Source of the DNA: RGIG8767 sp964531805
Lineage (GTDB): Bacteria > Bacillota > Clostridia > Lachnospirales > Lachnospiraceae
Length of the DNA stretch: 24,444 nt
Direction: 5' to 3'
Assembly: GCA_964531805.1 (NCBI GenBank)
Contig: CAZHGE010000040.1
Location: 1-24,444 of the forward strand
The notes below the pieces were generated by a model, which worked only from the letters and a program-made list of their open reading frames with translations, did not search any database and was not told the origin of the DNA. Position numbers and translations under genes: made by a program. This document shows, piece by piece, positions 14,113 to 21,476 of the stretch (the first letter of the stretch is position 1; every line of letters starts with the position of its first letter).

Positions 14113-15588
14113 TTAATGAATATAGGATAAAGGAATTTTGACAGTAAATATCGTACCTTTCTCTAACTCGCTTGCTACAGAAATGGTTCCCCTGTGCATC
14201 AGAATTACATTTTTCGTAATTGCAAGTCCAAGCCCGGTTCCACCAATCTCTCTTGAATGGGATTTATCTTCTCTGTAAAAACGTTCAAATATCTGATCGT
14301 AAGAGCTTTCTGGAATACCGATACCGGAATCCTCCACTTCAACCGTAAAATATTGATGATCCGCATCCAATGTTACTTTGACAAAGCCATGTTCTCTATT
14401 ATACTTGACAGCATTCTCTACCAAATTCGTCAATGCAAGCGTAATCTTTACTTCATCCACTTCCGCCATAACCGGACGATTACTTTCAAAAATAATTTCC
14501 ACATCATTTTTCTGCGCAATAGGACGAAGACGTTTTAAAATCAATTCGATCATCTCATTGACCGATACATTTTCTATTTGAAGTTCTTTATTGGTTTTAT
14601 CCAATTTAACCAAAGTTAACAAATCATTGATAATCTGATTTTCACGATCGATCTCATCCGCAATATCCTGCATAAATTCCCTGTATAGTTCATTGGGAAC
14701 ATCTTCCTGCATCAAAAGCGAATCCGATAACACCTTCATGGAAGTAAGTGGAGTTTTTAACTCGTGGGACACGTTGGATACAAATTCTTCTCTGGATTCA
14801 TCCAGAATACGCATTCGCCTAAGTACCTGATTAAAGGCGTCTACAATATGCTCCGTTTCTTCATAATCCGGAACCTGTAAAGCCTCGTTAGTATACCCTT
14901 CTTTTACCTCGTTAATTGCTTTGGTTACCTTATTAAATGGTTCTGTCAAAAAACGGGAAATGACCATAGCCAATGCAAAAATGGCAATACACATCACAAG
15001 CTGGATAATTAGAGATTTTCGTCCCAATATATCCATCGTAGTAGTAATCGCATCTGTAGATACGCTGGTTAACATAACACCTTTTACCACCGTCATTTCA
15101 TGCTCATCATCCGGTGCGATTACCGTTTCCGTAATCGGTGTCGTAATTTCAATAAAACCATTTACCCTGTCATAATTGGCAACTGTGCTGCCCTTAAAAC
15201 ATTTGATTACCTCTTCGGAAATAATGGTTTTTCCCTCACTGAGTCCATATGTATCTTTTACTACATTAAAATTGCTGTTAATAATCAATACGCGGCCATC
15301 GTACAAACTGGAAATCTGATCCAATTCTGCATTGATAATCTCTGAAGATGTGTCCTGCAGATAATTATAGAAAAGTAAGTGGTTTGCAATAACCATAAGC
15401 TGGTTGGAAACCTCGGTGGTCCTTACATTTACCGCACGAGTCTCATAATTTTGTAAAATACCACTCTGTACGACAACAGTCGGTACAATACCAATTACCA
15501 GCATCAATATGAAAATGCGGATTCGAAAACTCCGGTATAACCGGAGTCTTTTCACCCGCACAATTATGTTTTCCACAAAATTGTTCAT
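14113..15588 (-). CDS. Membrane sensor histidine kinase, WalK-like without PAS
   Basis: Partner of the response regulator encoded 12 nt upstream. The 491 residues have TM1 about 23-43, an extracellular sensor domain about 46-190, TM2 about 191-211, HAMP about 212-262 and HisKA with phospho-acceptor His275 in FVSNVSHELKTPL. The ATPase domain has its N-box at NLVENAVKYN (388-397), G1 at DSGIGIP (420-426) and G2 at GGTGLGL (449-455). All catalytic motifs are intact. Unlike Bacillus WalK there is no PAS domain between HAMP and HisKA. The ATG at 15588 follows AAGGA at 8 nt, overlapping the regulator's 3' end. The downstream GerM lipoprotein may tune it. Wall sensing is suggested by the WalR-like partner; the true signal is unknown. 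Confidence 0.93.
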   Translation of the reverse strand: MNNFVENIIVRVKRLRLYRSFRIRIFILMLVIGIVPTVVVQSGILQNYETRAVNVRTTEVSNQLMVIANHLLFYNYLQDTSSEIINAELDQISSLYDGRVLIINSNFNVVKDTYGLSEGKTIISEEVIKCFKGSTVANYDRVNGFIEITTPITETVIAPDDEHEMTVVKGVMLTSVSTDAITTTMDILGRKSLIIQLVMCIAIFALAMVISRFLTEPFNKVTKAINEVKEGYTNEALQVPDYEETEHIVDAFNQVLRRMRILDESREEFVSNVSHELKTPLTSMKVLSDSLLMQEDVPNELYREFMQDIADEIDRENQIINDLLTLVKLDKTNKELQIENVSVNEMIELILKRLRPIAQKNDVEIIFESNRPVMAEVDEVKITLALTNLVENAVKYNREHGFVKVTLDADHQYFTVEVEDSGIGIPESSYDQIFERFYREDKSHSREIGGTGLGLAITKNVILMHRGTISVASELEKGTIFTVKIPLSYIH

Positions 15589-15600
15589 AACAAATTCCTT

Positions 15601-16287
15601 TTATGCCTTATAATAGTAGCCCACGCCCCATTTTGTATGTACATACTGGGGATCACTTGGTTTCTTTTCCACTTTTTCACGTAATCTTCTAATATGTACA
15701 TCAACAGTACGTACATCACCCGGATAATCCTCTCCCCAGATGATCTTTAAGAGTTTTTCCCTGCTGTAAACTTTGTTGGGATTTAAAACCAATAATTCCA
15801 GCATATCAAATTCTTTCGCGGTCAGATTAATCTCCCTCTCCTCAATGTAAACTCTTCTGCCTTCACGATCCAGTTTCATATCCTTGGCTATAATCATGGA
15901 TTCTTCTTCTTTTTGGGCTGGCTTAGCTGATCGACGAAGGATTGCTTTGATTCTTGCTTTTACCTCTAAGATATTAAAAGGCTTTGTCATATAATCGTCA
16001 GCGCCATAATCCAACCCTAATATCTTATCCATGTCTTCCCCCTTGGCTGTCAGCATAATAATCGGCACATTTGAAAATTCCCGAATCTGCTGGCAAACTT
16101 CAAAACCAGTCAGTTTCGGAAGCATAACATCCAATAAGATAATGTCAAAATTCTGTTCTTTTACAAGATCAAGTGCTTCTTCTCCATCATATGCACAAAA
16201 AACTTCCATTCCATCCTGTTCTAAACTGTAACGGATTCCTTTTACAATAAGTTTTTCGTCATCTACAACTAATACTTTCTTTCCCAT
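15601..16287 (-). CDS. OmpR-family response regulator, WalR-like
   Basis: DNA-binding response regulator of 228 residues. The receiver domain (about 1-115) has the acidic pair in VVDDE, phospho-acceptor Asp53 in IILLDVMLPK, and the conserved Lys102 in MTKPF. The C-terminal winged helix (about 130-228) contains WGEDYPGDVRTVDVHIRRLR, very close to WalR/PhoP recognition helices, and ends GVGYYYKA. The start ATG 16287 is chosen because GGGGA lies 6-7 nt before it; the in-frame ATG at 16293 is too close to that site. It is 22 nt after comEA and 12 nt before the kinase. A WalR-type box occurs at the NlpC/P60 promoter in this window (6348-6364), giving a plausible target. The WalR name is inference from similarity. 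Confidence 0.93.
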   Translation of the reverse strand: MGKKVLVVDDEKLIVKGIRYSLEQDGMEVFCAYDGEEALDLVKEQNFDIILLDVMLPKLTGFEVCQQIREFSNVPIIMLTAKGEDMDKILGLDYGADDYMTKPFNILEVKARIKAILRRSAKPAQKEEESMIIAKDMKLDREGRRVYIEEREINLTAKEFDMLELLVLNPNKVYSREKLLKIIWGEDYPGDVRTVDVHIRRLREKVEKKPSDPQYVHTKWGVGYYYKA

Positions 16288-16309
16288 TTTCATTCCCCGT
16301 ATTTATCAT

Positions 16310-17065
16310 TTACTTTATGGTAATATACTCTTTTATCTTTTGAAAGCTATTCTCCTTGATACCACTTACCTGCATGATATCTTCTATTTGGGAAAAAGAA
16401 CCATGCTCTGCGCGGTAAGCTAGAATACTCTCCGCTCTAGTCTCACCGATACCGGGCAGTGTACATAGCAATTCCTTATCTGCGGTATTGATGTTCACTT
16501 TCTGTAAAGGCGCAATCCCTGTATTTTCCTGAGTTCGCGGCATTGTGACACCATCGTCACCAGCAGCCTTTTGTTCTAGTGACATATCTGTCACTTCGTC
16601 TTTTGTAGGAATTCTGACCTTGGAACCATCCGTTAAAACAGTGGCCAGATTCACATACTCCGTATCTGCTTCCGGTAAAAAGCCACCTGCTGCCAAGACA
16701 GCATCCATCACCCGGCTTTCCGTTTCTAATTCATATACCCCGGGTGTCTGCACAGCTCCACAGACATGAACCACTATACATTCTATGGATTCTTTCTGTA
16801 TCACACTGCCGCTTTCTCCAACAAGCGGTTCTTCTACTGTACCGACGTCTTCCACAGTCGAAATTGTTTCTACTTCGCTATCCCATCCTATGCTGGAATC
16901 CATACCCTCCACCTTGTTGTTTTCCAAGGCAGCATCTTGGTGCATTTCATTCTTAGCTTGAACAAACAACGCCTCTTCATTGGCACCACAACCAATGCAT
17001 AAAAAACAGCCGGCCATAACCAGGCTAAAAAGCAAATACCTCTTTATTATATTTTTCATTTTCAT
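16310..17065 (-). CDS. comEA: ComEA DNA-receptor protein
   Basis: Membrane-anchored DNA-binding protein that hands extracellular DNA to ComEC in transformation. There is an N-terminal hydrophobic anchor (about 10-28) with two possible lipobox cysteines (GC at about 20 and 26), then a low-complexity acidic stalk (about 30-95). An SLBB domain (about 95-157) shows VVHVCGAVQTPGVYELE and VMDAVLAAGGF. A C-terminal helix-hairpin-helix DNA-binding domain (about 189-251) shows VNINTADKELLCTLPGIG and ILAYRAEHGSF. Length (251) is normal for the family. Two tandem ATGs follow GAGGAG; the second (17065) has the better 5-nt spacing, but 17068 is possible. It is the first gene of the comEA-regulator-kinase-GerM-comEC run and has a promoter at 17157-17185. 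Confidence 0.94.
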   Translation of the reverse strand: MKMKNIIKRYLLFSLVMAGCFLCIGCGANEEALFVQAKNEMHQDAALENNKVEGMDSSIGWDSEVETISTVEDVGTVEEPLVGESGSVIQKESIECIVVHVCGAVQTPGVYELETESRVMDAVLAAGGFLPEADTEYVNLATVLTDGSKVRIPTKDEVTDMSLEQKAAGDDGVTMPRTQENTGIAPLQKVNINTADKELLCTLPGIGETRAESILAYRAEHGSFSQIEDIMQVSGIKENSFQKIKEYITIK

Positions 17066-17156
17066 CATTACTCCTCTATATAACCAAAATTCTGATACGG
17101 CATTTTTACCGCATAATGTTACGCTATATAAAGGCCCCGTATAATGACTAATTCAT

Positions 17157-17185
17157 ATTGTAAGTTTTTTCGTTTTACTTTACAA
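17157..17185 (-). promoter_or_regulatory. Promoter of the comEA operon
   Basis: Minus-strand -35 TTGTAA (17180-17185), 17-nt spacer, -10 TACAAT (17157-17162). The leader would be about 85 nt. No other strong promoter was seen in the gaps down to comEC, which are all under 30 nt. Confidence 0.6.
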
Positions 17186-17217
17186 GCACTTTGCCAAAGT
17201 ATTTTCTTATTTTCAAA

Positions 17218-17649
17218 TTATTTCCACTTAAATACAATGATTCCGGCAATTGCCAATGCCATTCCAATTCCTTTTTTCATATCCCATGGTTGCTTTTCTA
17301 CACCAAACAGTCCAAATAACTCAATCAGATAAGCAATGATAAGCTGTACAACTACTATAACCATAACCGCCTTTGCCGGTCCCAGCATTTCCATGCTTTT
17401 AATTACCGTATAAGTAATAACTGCACCAATCGCACCGCCAAGCAGCATATATTTCGGTTCCACTTTTAACAAACTGCCAAAGGAACTTCTATCTGTAATC
17501 AGCCACGCTGCCAGGCAAACAAGCAAAGCACTTGCCTGTACAAAAGCATTTGCAACCCATATTCCTGATGTTTTGGTTACCTGAGTATTAAACACCCCTT
17601 GAATACTCATACACGCACCGGAAAGCATTGCAATAAAAAATCCAATCAT
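17218..17649 (-). CDS. Small DMT-superfamily membrane protein (YdcZ/DUF606 type)
   Basis: Integral membrane protein of 143 residues with about five hydrophobic helices: MIGFFIAMLSGACMSIQGVF at the N-terminus, then FVQASALLVCLAAWLI, MLLGGAIGAVITYTVI, AVMVIVVVQLIIAYLI and GIGMALAIAGIIVF. This matches YdcZ/DUF606 proteins, half-length relatives of drug/metabolite transporters that probably dimerise; substrate unknown. The start is ATG 17649, with GGAGGG 6 nt upstream; an ATG 20 codons earlier in frame has no ribosome site. Its start codon lies in the right arm of a perfect 12-bp inverted repeat (17641-17699), followed on the mRNA by six U. It appears monocistronic between a terminated gene upstream and the comEA promoter downstream. 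Confidence 0.85.
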   Translation of the reverse strand: MIGFFIAMLSGACMSIQGVFNTQVTKTSGIWVANAFVQASALLVCLAAWLITDRSSFGSLLKVEPKYMLLGGAIGAVITYTVIKSMEMLGPAKAVMVIVVVQLIIAYLIELFGLFGVEKQPWDMKKGIGMALAIAGIIVFKWK

Positions 17650-17699
17650 GTGAATCCCTCCATTTCCATTTCTGGTAATAGTTTCTCCACATGATTGGA
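17641..17699 (-). promoter_or_regulatory. 12-bp perfect inverted repeat spanning the start codon
   Basis: TCCAATCATGTG (17641-17652) and CACATGATTGGA (17688-17699) are exact reverse complements, 35 nt apart. On the minus strand the downstream arm contains the ATG at 17649, the loop contains GGAGGG, and six T follow the stem. It could be a start-codon lock, an attenuator or a two-site operator. Confidence 0.65.
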
Positions 17700-17747
17700 T
17701 ATTATTCAAACTGTTCCATGGGAAGAATCGCTGAAAGCAATTCTTCT

Positions 17748-17780
17748 AAAAATGAGGAACAACTATTGTTCCTCATTTTT
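17748..17780 (-). terminator. Terminator whose loop is the stop codon
   Basis: Arms 17766-17780 and 17748-17762 are perfect 15-nt reverse complements. The 3-nt loop 17763-17765 is exactly the TAG stop of the solute-binding protein gene. The minus-strand 3' arm ends in TTTTT. The last five sense codons form the 5' arm. Confidence 0.8.
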
Positions 17781-19250
17781 TGCAGCTTGACGCTCTGCTT
17801 CTTCATCAAGATATTCTATCGTCGTCTCTTCTTCTGCCGGTTCATCAATATATTCTTCTACATATTCACTGCCGGTTACCTGAGACATAATCATCTGCGA
17901 CAATTCCTGTAAACTCTTGCTTACTTCTGATCCATTCCAAACCTTGGCAAATGTTACCTCTAACTGTACCCAGAGATTGGAAGTCACCATCATCTTTGGA
18001 ACAGGTACAGAATCTCTGTATTCCTGGAAAAAGATTGCTGTCTTACCATCCTTGCAGGCATTTTCTGCATTTGCCGGAATTTTTCCTGTTTTTTCATACA
18101 AGGAAGCACTTGCCTCCCCTGCTAAATAAGATGCAAATTTATTGGCATCTTCCTGTTTATCTGAAAATCCATTTACTACAAGTGTATTCGTAACCGAAAG
18201 ATTCTTCGTCTGTAACTCTTCATTCAGATTCGGGATACCCGCAATGCCATATTCAAAAGCAAAGGTTCCGTCTTCTGCTGCCGTCTGAAGTGTTCTCATT
18301 ATATCACTGGTAGCTGTCGTAAATACCAGTTTACCTTCTATAAACTCTTGAATAACAGATGAATATGCCACATCCTCTGCTTCAAAAGAAAAGAATTGGT
18401 TCAAATCCTGATAAATCTGCATAGCTTTAATGGCATCTAAATTATAAATATCCACTTCTTCGCTATTATCACCACATGGGCCGCCGACATTCATATAATT
18501 TCCAATAAAGAAATAATTATAAAAAATATCTTCTACATCCCACTTAAATACTGCCTCTACTGCCGCAGGAGCATCGTAACTATCTGCAAAAGTTAAGAGT
18601 TCATCAAATGTCTGCGGTATTAATTCCGCCACCCTTGCATCAATTGCTTCCTGCGAAATGGAATCTCCACTTTCTGTAGAATCCGTCATAGCTTCTTCTG
18701 CTTCCTCAGCATTTTCCGGCTCTTTTGACGCTTCTACTGTCAACTGGCTTTTTGCCATTTCTTCAATATAGGTTTTGTTATATAAAAGAACACTGGTTTC
18801 AAAGTAATATGGATATCCGACTTTTTTATCATGATACGTTACAGCATTTACAGAACTCTCCGAAAAAACATCCGCATTTACGATCGCATCCGGATCTGTA
18901 ATCTCGCTGGCAAGACCGGATAAATACGCTTTTTCCAAAGCTTCATTACTGATAATATACACATCCGGTCCTTTTTCTTCCTGCACGGATGCATCATAGA
19001 TGGATTCCAGATAATCCAGTCCGGAATGGAGCTGTGGTATTACTCGAATATCATATTCTTCATGAAAGGCAACTGCCATAGCACTGATGTAATCAGACAT
19101 ACTTTCGTCCGCATACCACACAACTACTGAATCATTTCCTATAAATGTATTCAGATCATCTGCCTCTGTATGGGTTACCGCTATAAAAACACTTGCCACA
19201 ACCATACATGTACATAATATGACAGATACTATTCTTTTTCCAAAATTCAT
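17763..19250 (-). CDS. Extracellular solute-binding protein, family 1 (sugar type)
   Basis: Predicted secreted ABC-importer receptor of 495 residues. The signal peptide is about 1-30 (basic start MNFGKR, hydrophobic core, likely cut after THTEA). The SBP fold runs from about 41 (SVVVWYADES, GLDYLESIYD, GPDVYIISNEALEKAYLSG) to about 440 (GFSDKQEDANKFASYLAGEA, KTGKIPANAEN), as in maltose-type receptors. Odd points: no lipobox Cys, unusual for a Gram-positive SBP; an acidic, low-complexity insert about 173-199; an acidic C-terminal tail; and no permease or ATPase gene adjacent. The start ATG 19250 has AGAGGA upstream. It follows argD by 54 nt, and the gene ends in a strong terminator. The ligand is unknown; a multiple-sugar or maltose-like ligand is the default guess. 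Confidence 0.85.
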   Translation of the reverse strand: MNFGKRIVSVILCTCMVVASVFIAVTHTEADDLNTFIGNDSVVVWYADESMSDYISAMAVAFHEEYDIRVIPQLHSGLDYLESIYDASVQEEKGPDVYIISNEALEKAYLSGLASEITDPDAIVNADVFSESSVNAVTYHDKKVGYPYYFETSVLLYNKTYIEEMAKSQLTVEASKEPENAEEAEEAMTDSTESGDSISQEAIDARVAELIPQTFDELLTFADSYDAPAAVEAVFKWDVEDIFYNYFFIGNYMNVGGPCGDNSEEVDIYNLDAIKAMQIYQDLNQFFSFEAEDVAYSSVIQEFIEGKLVFTTATSDIMRTLQTAAEDGTFAFEYGIAGIPNLNEELQTKNLSVTNTLVVNGFSDKQEDANKFASYLAGEASASLYEKTGKIPANAENACKDGKTAIFFQEYRDSVPVPKMMVTSNLWVQLEVTFAKVWNGSEVSKSLQELSQMIMSQVTGSEYVEEYIDEPAEEETTIEYLDEEAERQAAKNEEQ

Positions 19251-19304
19251 ATCGGTTTCCTCTTGGTTTTGTAATCCCCAATAAATGAGTTACAAAGTCA
19301 ACAT

Positions 19305-20501
19305 TTAAGCCTCTTTTATTGCTTCTTTCAAAATGGCTGTCATGGTATCCACATCTTCTTTTTCAATAATGAGCGGTGGAAGGAAACGAATCACATCGGT
19401 TCCTGCACTAATCAGGATCAATCCCTTTTCCATTGCTTTTGCAATGATTGGGCCGACCGGTTTATCAAATACCAGTCCCTGCATCAAACCAATTCCTCTG
19501 CGTGTCAATACACAGTCGAACTCTTCTGCTACTAATTCCAACTGTTCCTTTAGGTATTCTCCCACTGAAGCCACATGTTCAATTATATTGGTTTCCTCGA
19601 ATAAATCAAGGGTTTTCTTGATTGCTGCGCAGGCAAAAGGATTGCCTCCGTATGTGGTTCCATGGTCACCTGCAACTAAGGAATTTGCTCCTGCTTTTTC
19701 GTTCAAAAGAAAGGCACCGACCGGCACTCCACCGCCTACCGCTTTGGCAGTCGTCATAATGTCTGGTTTTACATTATACTGCTGCCATGCAAAATAAGAT
19801 CCACATCTTCCCATACCACACTGTATTTCGTCTAAAATAAGAAGGATATCTTTTTCCTGACATATAGCATATACCTCTTCGATAAATGCTTTATCAGCCG
19901 GATAAATGCCGCCTTCTCCCTGTACAGTTTCCATCAAAATTGCGCAGGTTTTATCTGTAATCTGTGCCTTTACGCTTTCGATATCATTCAATTCAGCAAA
20001 TTTTACATTGCCGATAAGTGGCTCAAATGCTTCTCTATAAGCTTTTTTACCCGTTACTGCAAGCGCTCCCATGGTTCTTCCATGGAAGGAATGTTCCATG
20101 GCGATAATCTCATGATCCGTTGTACCATCCTTTAAATACGCATATTTTCTTGCAGCTTTAATCGCACCTTCAATGGCTTCTGCACCACTGTTTGTAAAAA
20201 AGACACGATCCATGCCGGATACTTCTTTTAACTTCTTAGCTGCTTCTATTGCCGGTACATTGTAAAACAAATTGGATGTATGTGTCAGTTTATCAATCTG
20301 GTCTTTTAATGCCTGATTAAATTCCTTGTTACCATACCCTAACGCAAATACACCGATACCGGATGCAAAATCGAGATACTCTTTTCCATTGATATCATAT
20401 AAATGCACACCGTCTCCCTTATCCAGTACTACCTGATACCGGTTATAGGTATGTAAAAGGGCACTTTCTGCTTCTTCAATTAAATTCTGCATGTTTCCCA
20501 T
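19305..20501 (-). CDS. argD: Acetylornithine aminotransferase
   Basis: PLP enzyme converting N-acetylglutamate semialdehyde to N-acetylornithine in arginine synthesis. Its 398 residues are typical for class-III aminotransferases. Visible features are SGAEAIEGAIKAARKY (PLP phosphate region, about 105-120), MEHSFHGRTMGALAVTG, ETVQGEGG, LILDEIQCGMGR with Asp224, and the PLP lysine Lys253 in TTAKAVGGGVPVGAF. The start ATG 20501 has GAGGA 7 nt upstream. It lies 73 nt downstream of argB, with a weak hairpin in between, and completes the argJ-argB-argD run. Ornithine or succinyldiaminopimelate side activities, as in some ArgD, are possible, but the gene order makes the arginine role nearly certain. 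Confidence 0.96.
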   Translation of the reverse strand: MGNMQNLIEEAESALLHTYNRYQVVLDKGDGVHLYDINGKEYLDFASGIGVFALGYGNKEFNQALKDQIDKLTHTSNLFYNVPAIEAAKKLKEVSGMDRVFFTNSGAEAIEGAIKAARKYAYLKDGTTDHEIIAMEHSFHGRTMGALAVTGKKAYREAFEPLIGNVKFAELNDIESVKAQITDKTCAILMETVQGEGGIYPADKAFIEEVYAICQEKDILLILDEIQCGMGRCGSYFAWQQYNVKPDIMTTAKAVGGGVPVGAFLLNEKAGANSLVAGDHGTTYGGNPFACAAIKKTLDLFEETNIIEHVASVGEYLKEQLELVAEEFDCVLTRRGIGLMQGLVFDKPVGPIIAKAMEKGLILISAGTDVIRFLPPLIIEKEDVDTMTAILKEAIKEA

Positions 20502-20540
20502 TTTCTATTCCTCTTTTCTATATTGATTGCAAAATAACAT

Positions 20541-20571
20541 AAATACTGGCACGCCATGCATGCCAGCATTT
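20541..20571 (-). other. Hairpin in the argB-argD gap
   Basis: Minus-strand AAATGCTGGCA and TGCCAGTATTT form an 11-bp stem with one G-U pair and a 9-nt loop. What follows is AT-rich (ATGTTATTTTGC) without a clean U run. It may be a partial terminator or processing site that lowers argD relative to argJB. Confidence 0.5.
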
Positions 20572-20574
20572 GTA

Positions 20575-21459
20575 TTAGCGGTTATCGTCTTCTTTAATAA
20601 TAGCTGTTCCAATACCATGATCGGTGAAGATTTCAAGCAGTAAGCAGTGTGGAACACGTCCATCCAAAATATGTACACGGTTTACACCATTTTTGATTGC
20701 AGATGTACAGTTGCCCAGCTTTGGAAGCATACCGCCGCCAATGAGACCACTGCCAATCAATTCATCTGCTTCTTTATCTGTCAGACGGGAGATAAAAGAA
20801 GTTTTATCGTTGATATCCTTATACAAACCTTCAATATCTGTTAAAAATACCAGTTTGTCTGCTCCAACGGCTTTAGCAATCGCACAAGCTGCATCATCAG
20901 CATTGATGTTATATGTATCGAAATTATTATCTAAACCTATTGGTGCGATAATTGGTAAAAAGTCATTTTCTAAAAGATCATAAATCACTTTTGGATTTAC
21001 ATCTGTTACCTCTCCCACAAAACCAATGTCCTGACCATTTGAATATTTCTTTTCCACTGTCAGCATATTGCCATCCTTACCGCTGATACCAACTGCTTTT
21101 ACGCCCAGTTCTTCTACCATACGGACAAGATCTTTATTCACTTTGTTAAGTACCATTTCAGCAATTTCCATGGTCTCAGCATCTGTTACACGAAGCCCAT
21201 TGATAAACTCTGCTTTTTTGCCGGTCTTTTCCACCCATTTACTGATGGCCTTTCCGCCGCCGTGCACAATGATTGGTTTAAATCCAACTAATTTTAAAAG
21301 AGTTACGTCTTTAATAACATTTCTCTGTAACTCTTCGTTACTCATGGCACTTCCACCATATTTTACAACGATTATCTTACGGTTAAATTTCTGAATATAT
21401 GGTAAAGCCTCAATGAGGACTTCTGCTTTTTTTAATAATTGTTCCATATCTTTTTCCAT
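20575..21459 (-). CDS. argB: Acetylglutamate kinase
   Basis: Phosphorylates N-acetylglutamate, the second step of arginine synthesis. The 294 residues have the amino-acid kinase fold: VVKYGGSAM with Lys33 and the glycine pair 35-36, IVHGGGKAIS (65-73, N-acetylglutamate loop), FINGLRVTDAETMEIAEMVL (85-104), and NINADDAACAIAKAVGADKL in the ATP domain. The N-terminal extension MEKDMEQLLKKAEVLIEALP resembles the helix found in arginine-inhibited, hexameric kinases, so feedback inhibition by arginine is plausible. The ATG at 21459 has GGAGGG 8 nt upstream, and the argJ stop is only 17 nt away, so the two are surely co-transcribed. Identification is firm. Confidence 0.97.
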   Translation of the reverse strand: MEKDMEQLLKKAEVLIEALPYIQKFNRKIIVVKYGGSAMSNEELQRNVIKDVTLLKLVGFKPIIVHGGGKAISKWVEKTGKKAEFINGLRVTDAETMEIAEMVLNKVNKDLVRMVEELGVKAVGISGKDGNMLTVEKKYSNGQDIGFVGEVTDVNPKVIYDLLENDFLPIIAPIGLDNNFDTYNINADDAACAIAKAVGADKLVFLTDIEGLYKDINDKTSFISRLTDKEADELIGSGLIGGGMLPKLGNCTSAIKNGVNRVHILDGRVPHCLLLEIFTDHGIGTAIIKEDDNR

Positions 21460-21476
21460 CTTAAGTTCCCTCCGGT

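Noticed and set aside
17650..17709. Longer start for the YdcZ-type protein at 17709
   Set aside because: The extra 20 residues are polar, there is no ribosome site, and GGAGGG is correctly placed for the ATG at 17649.
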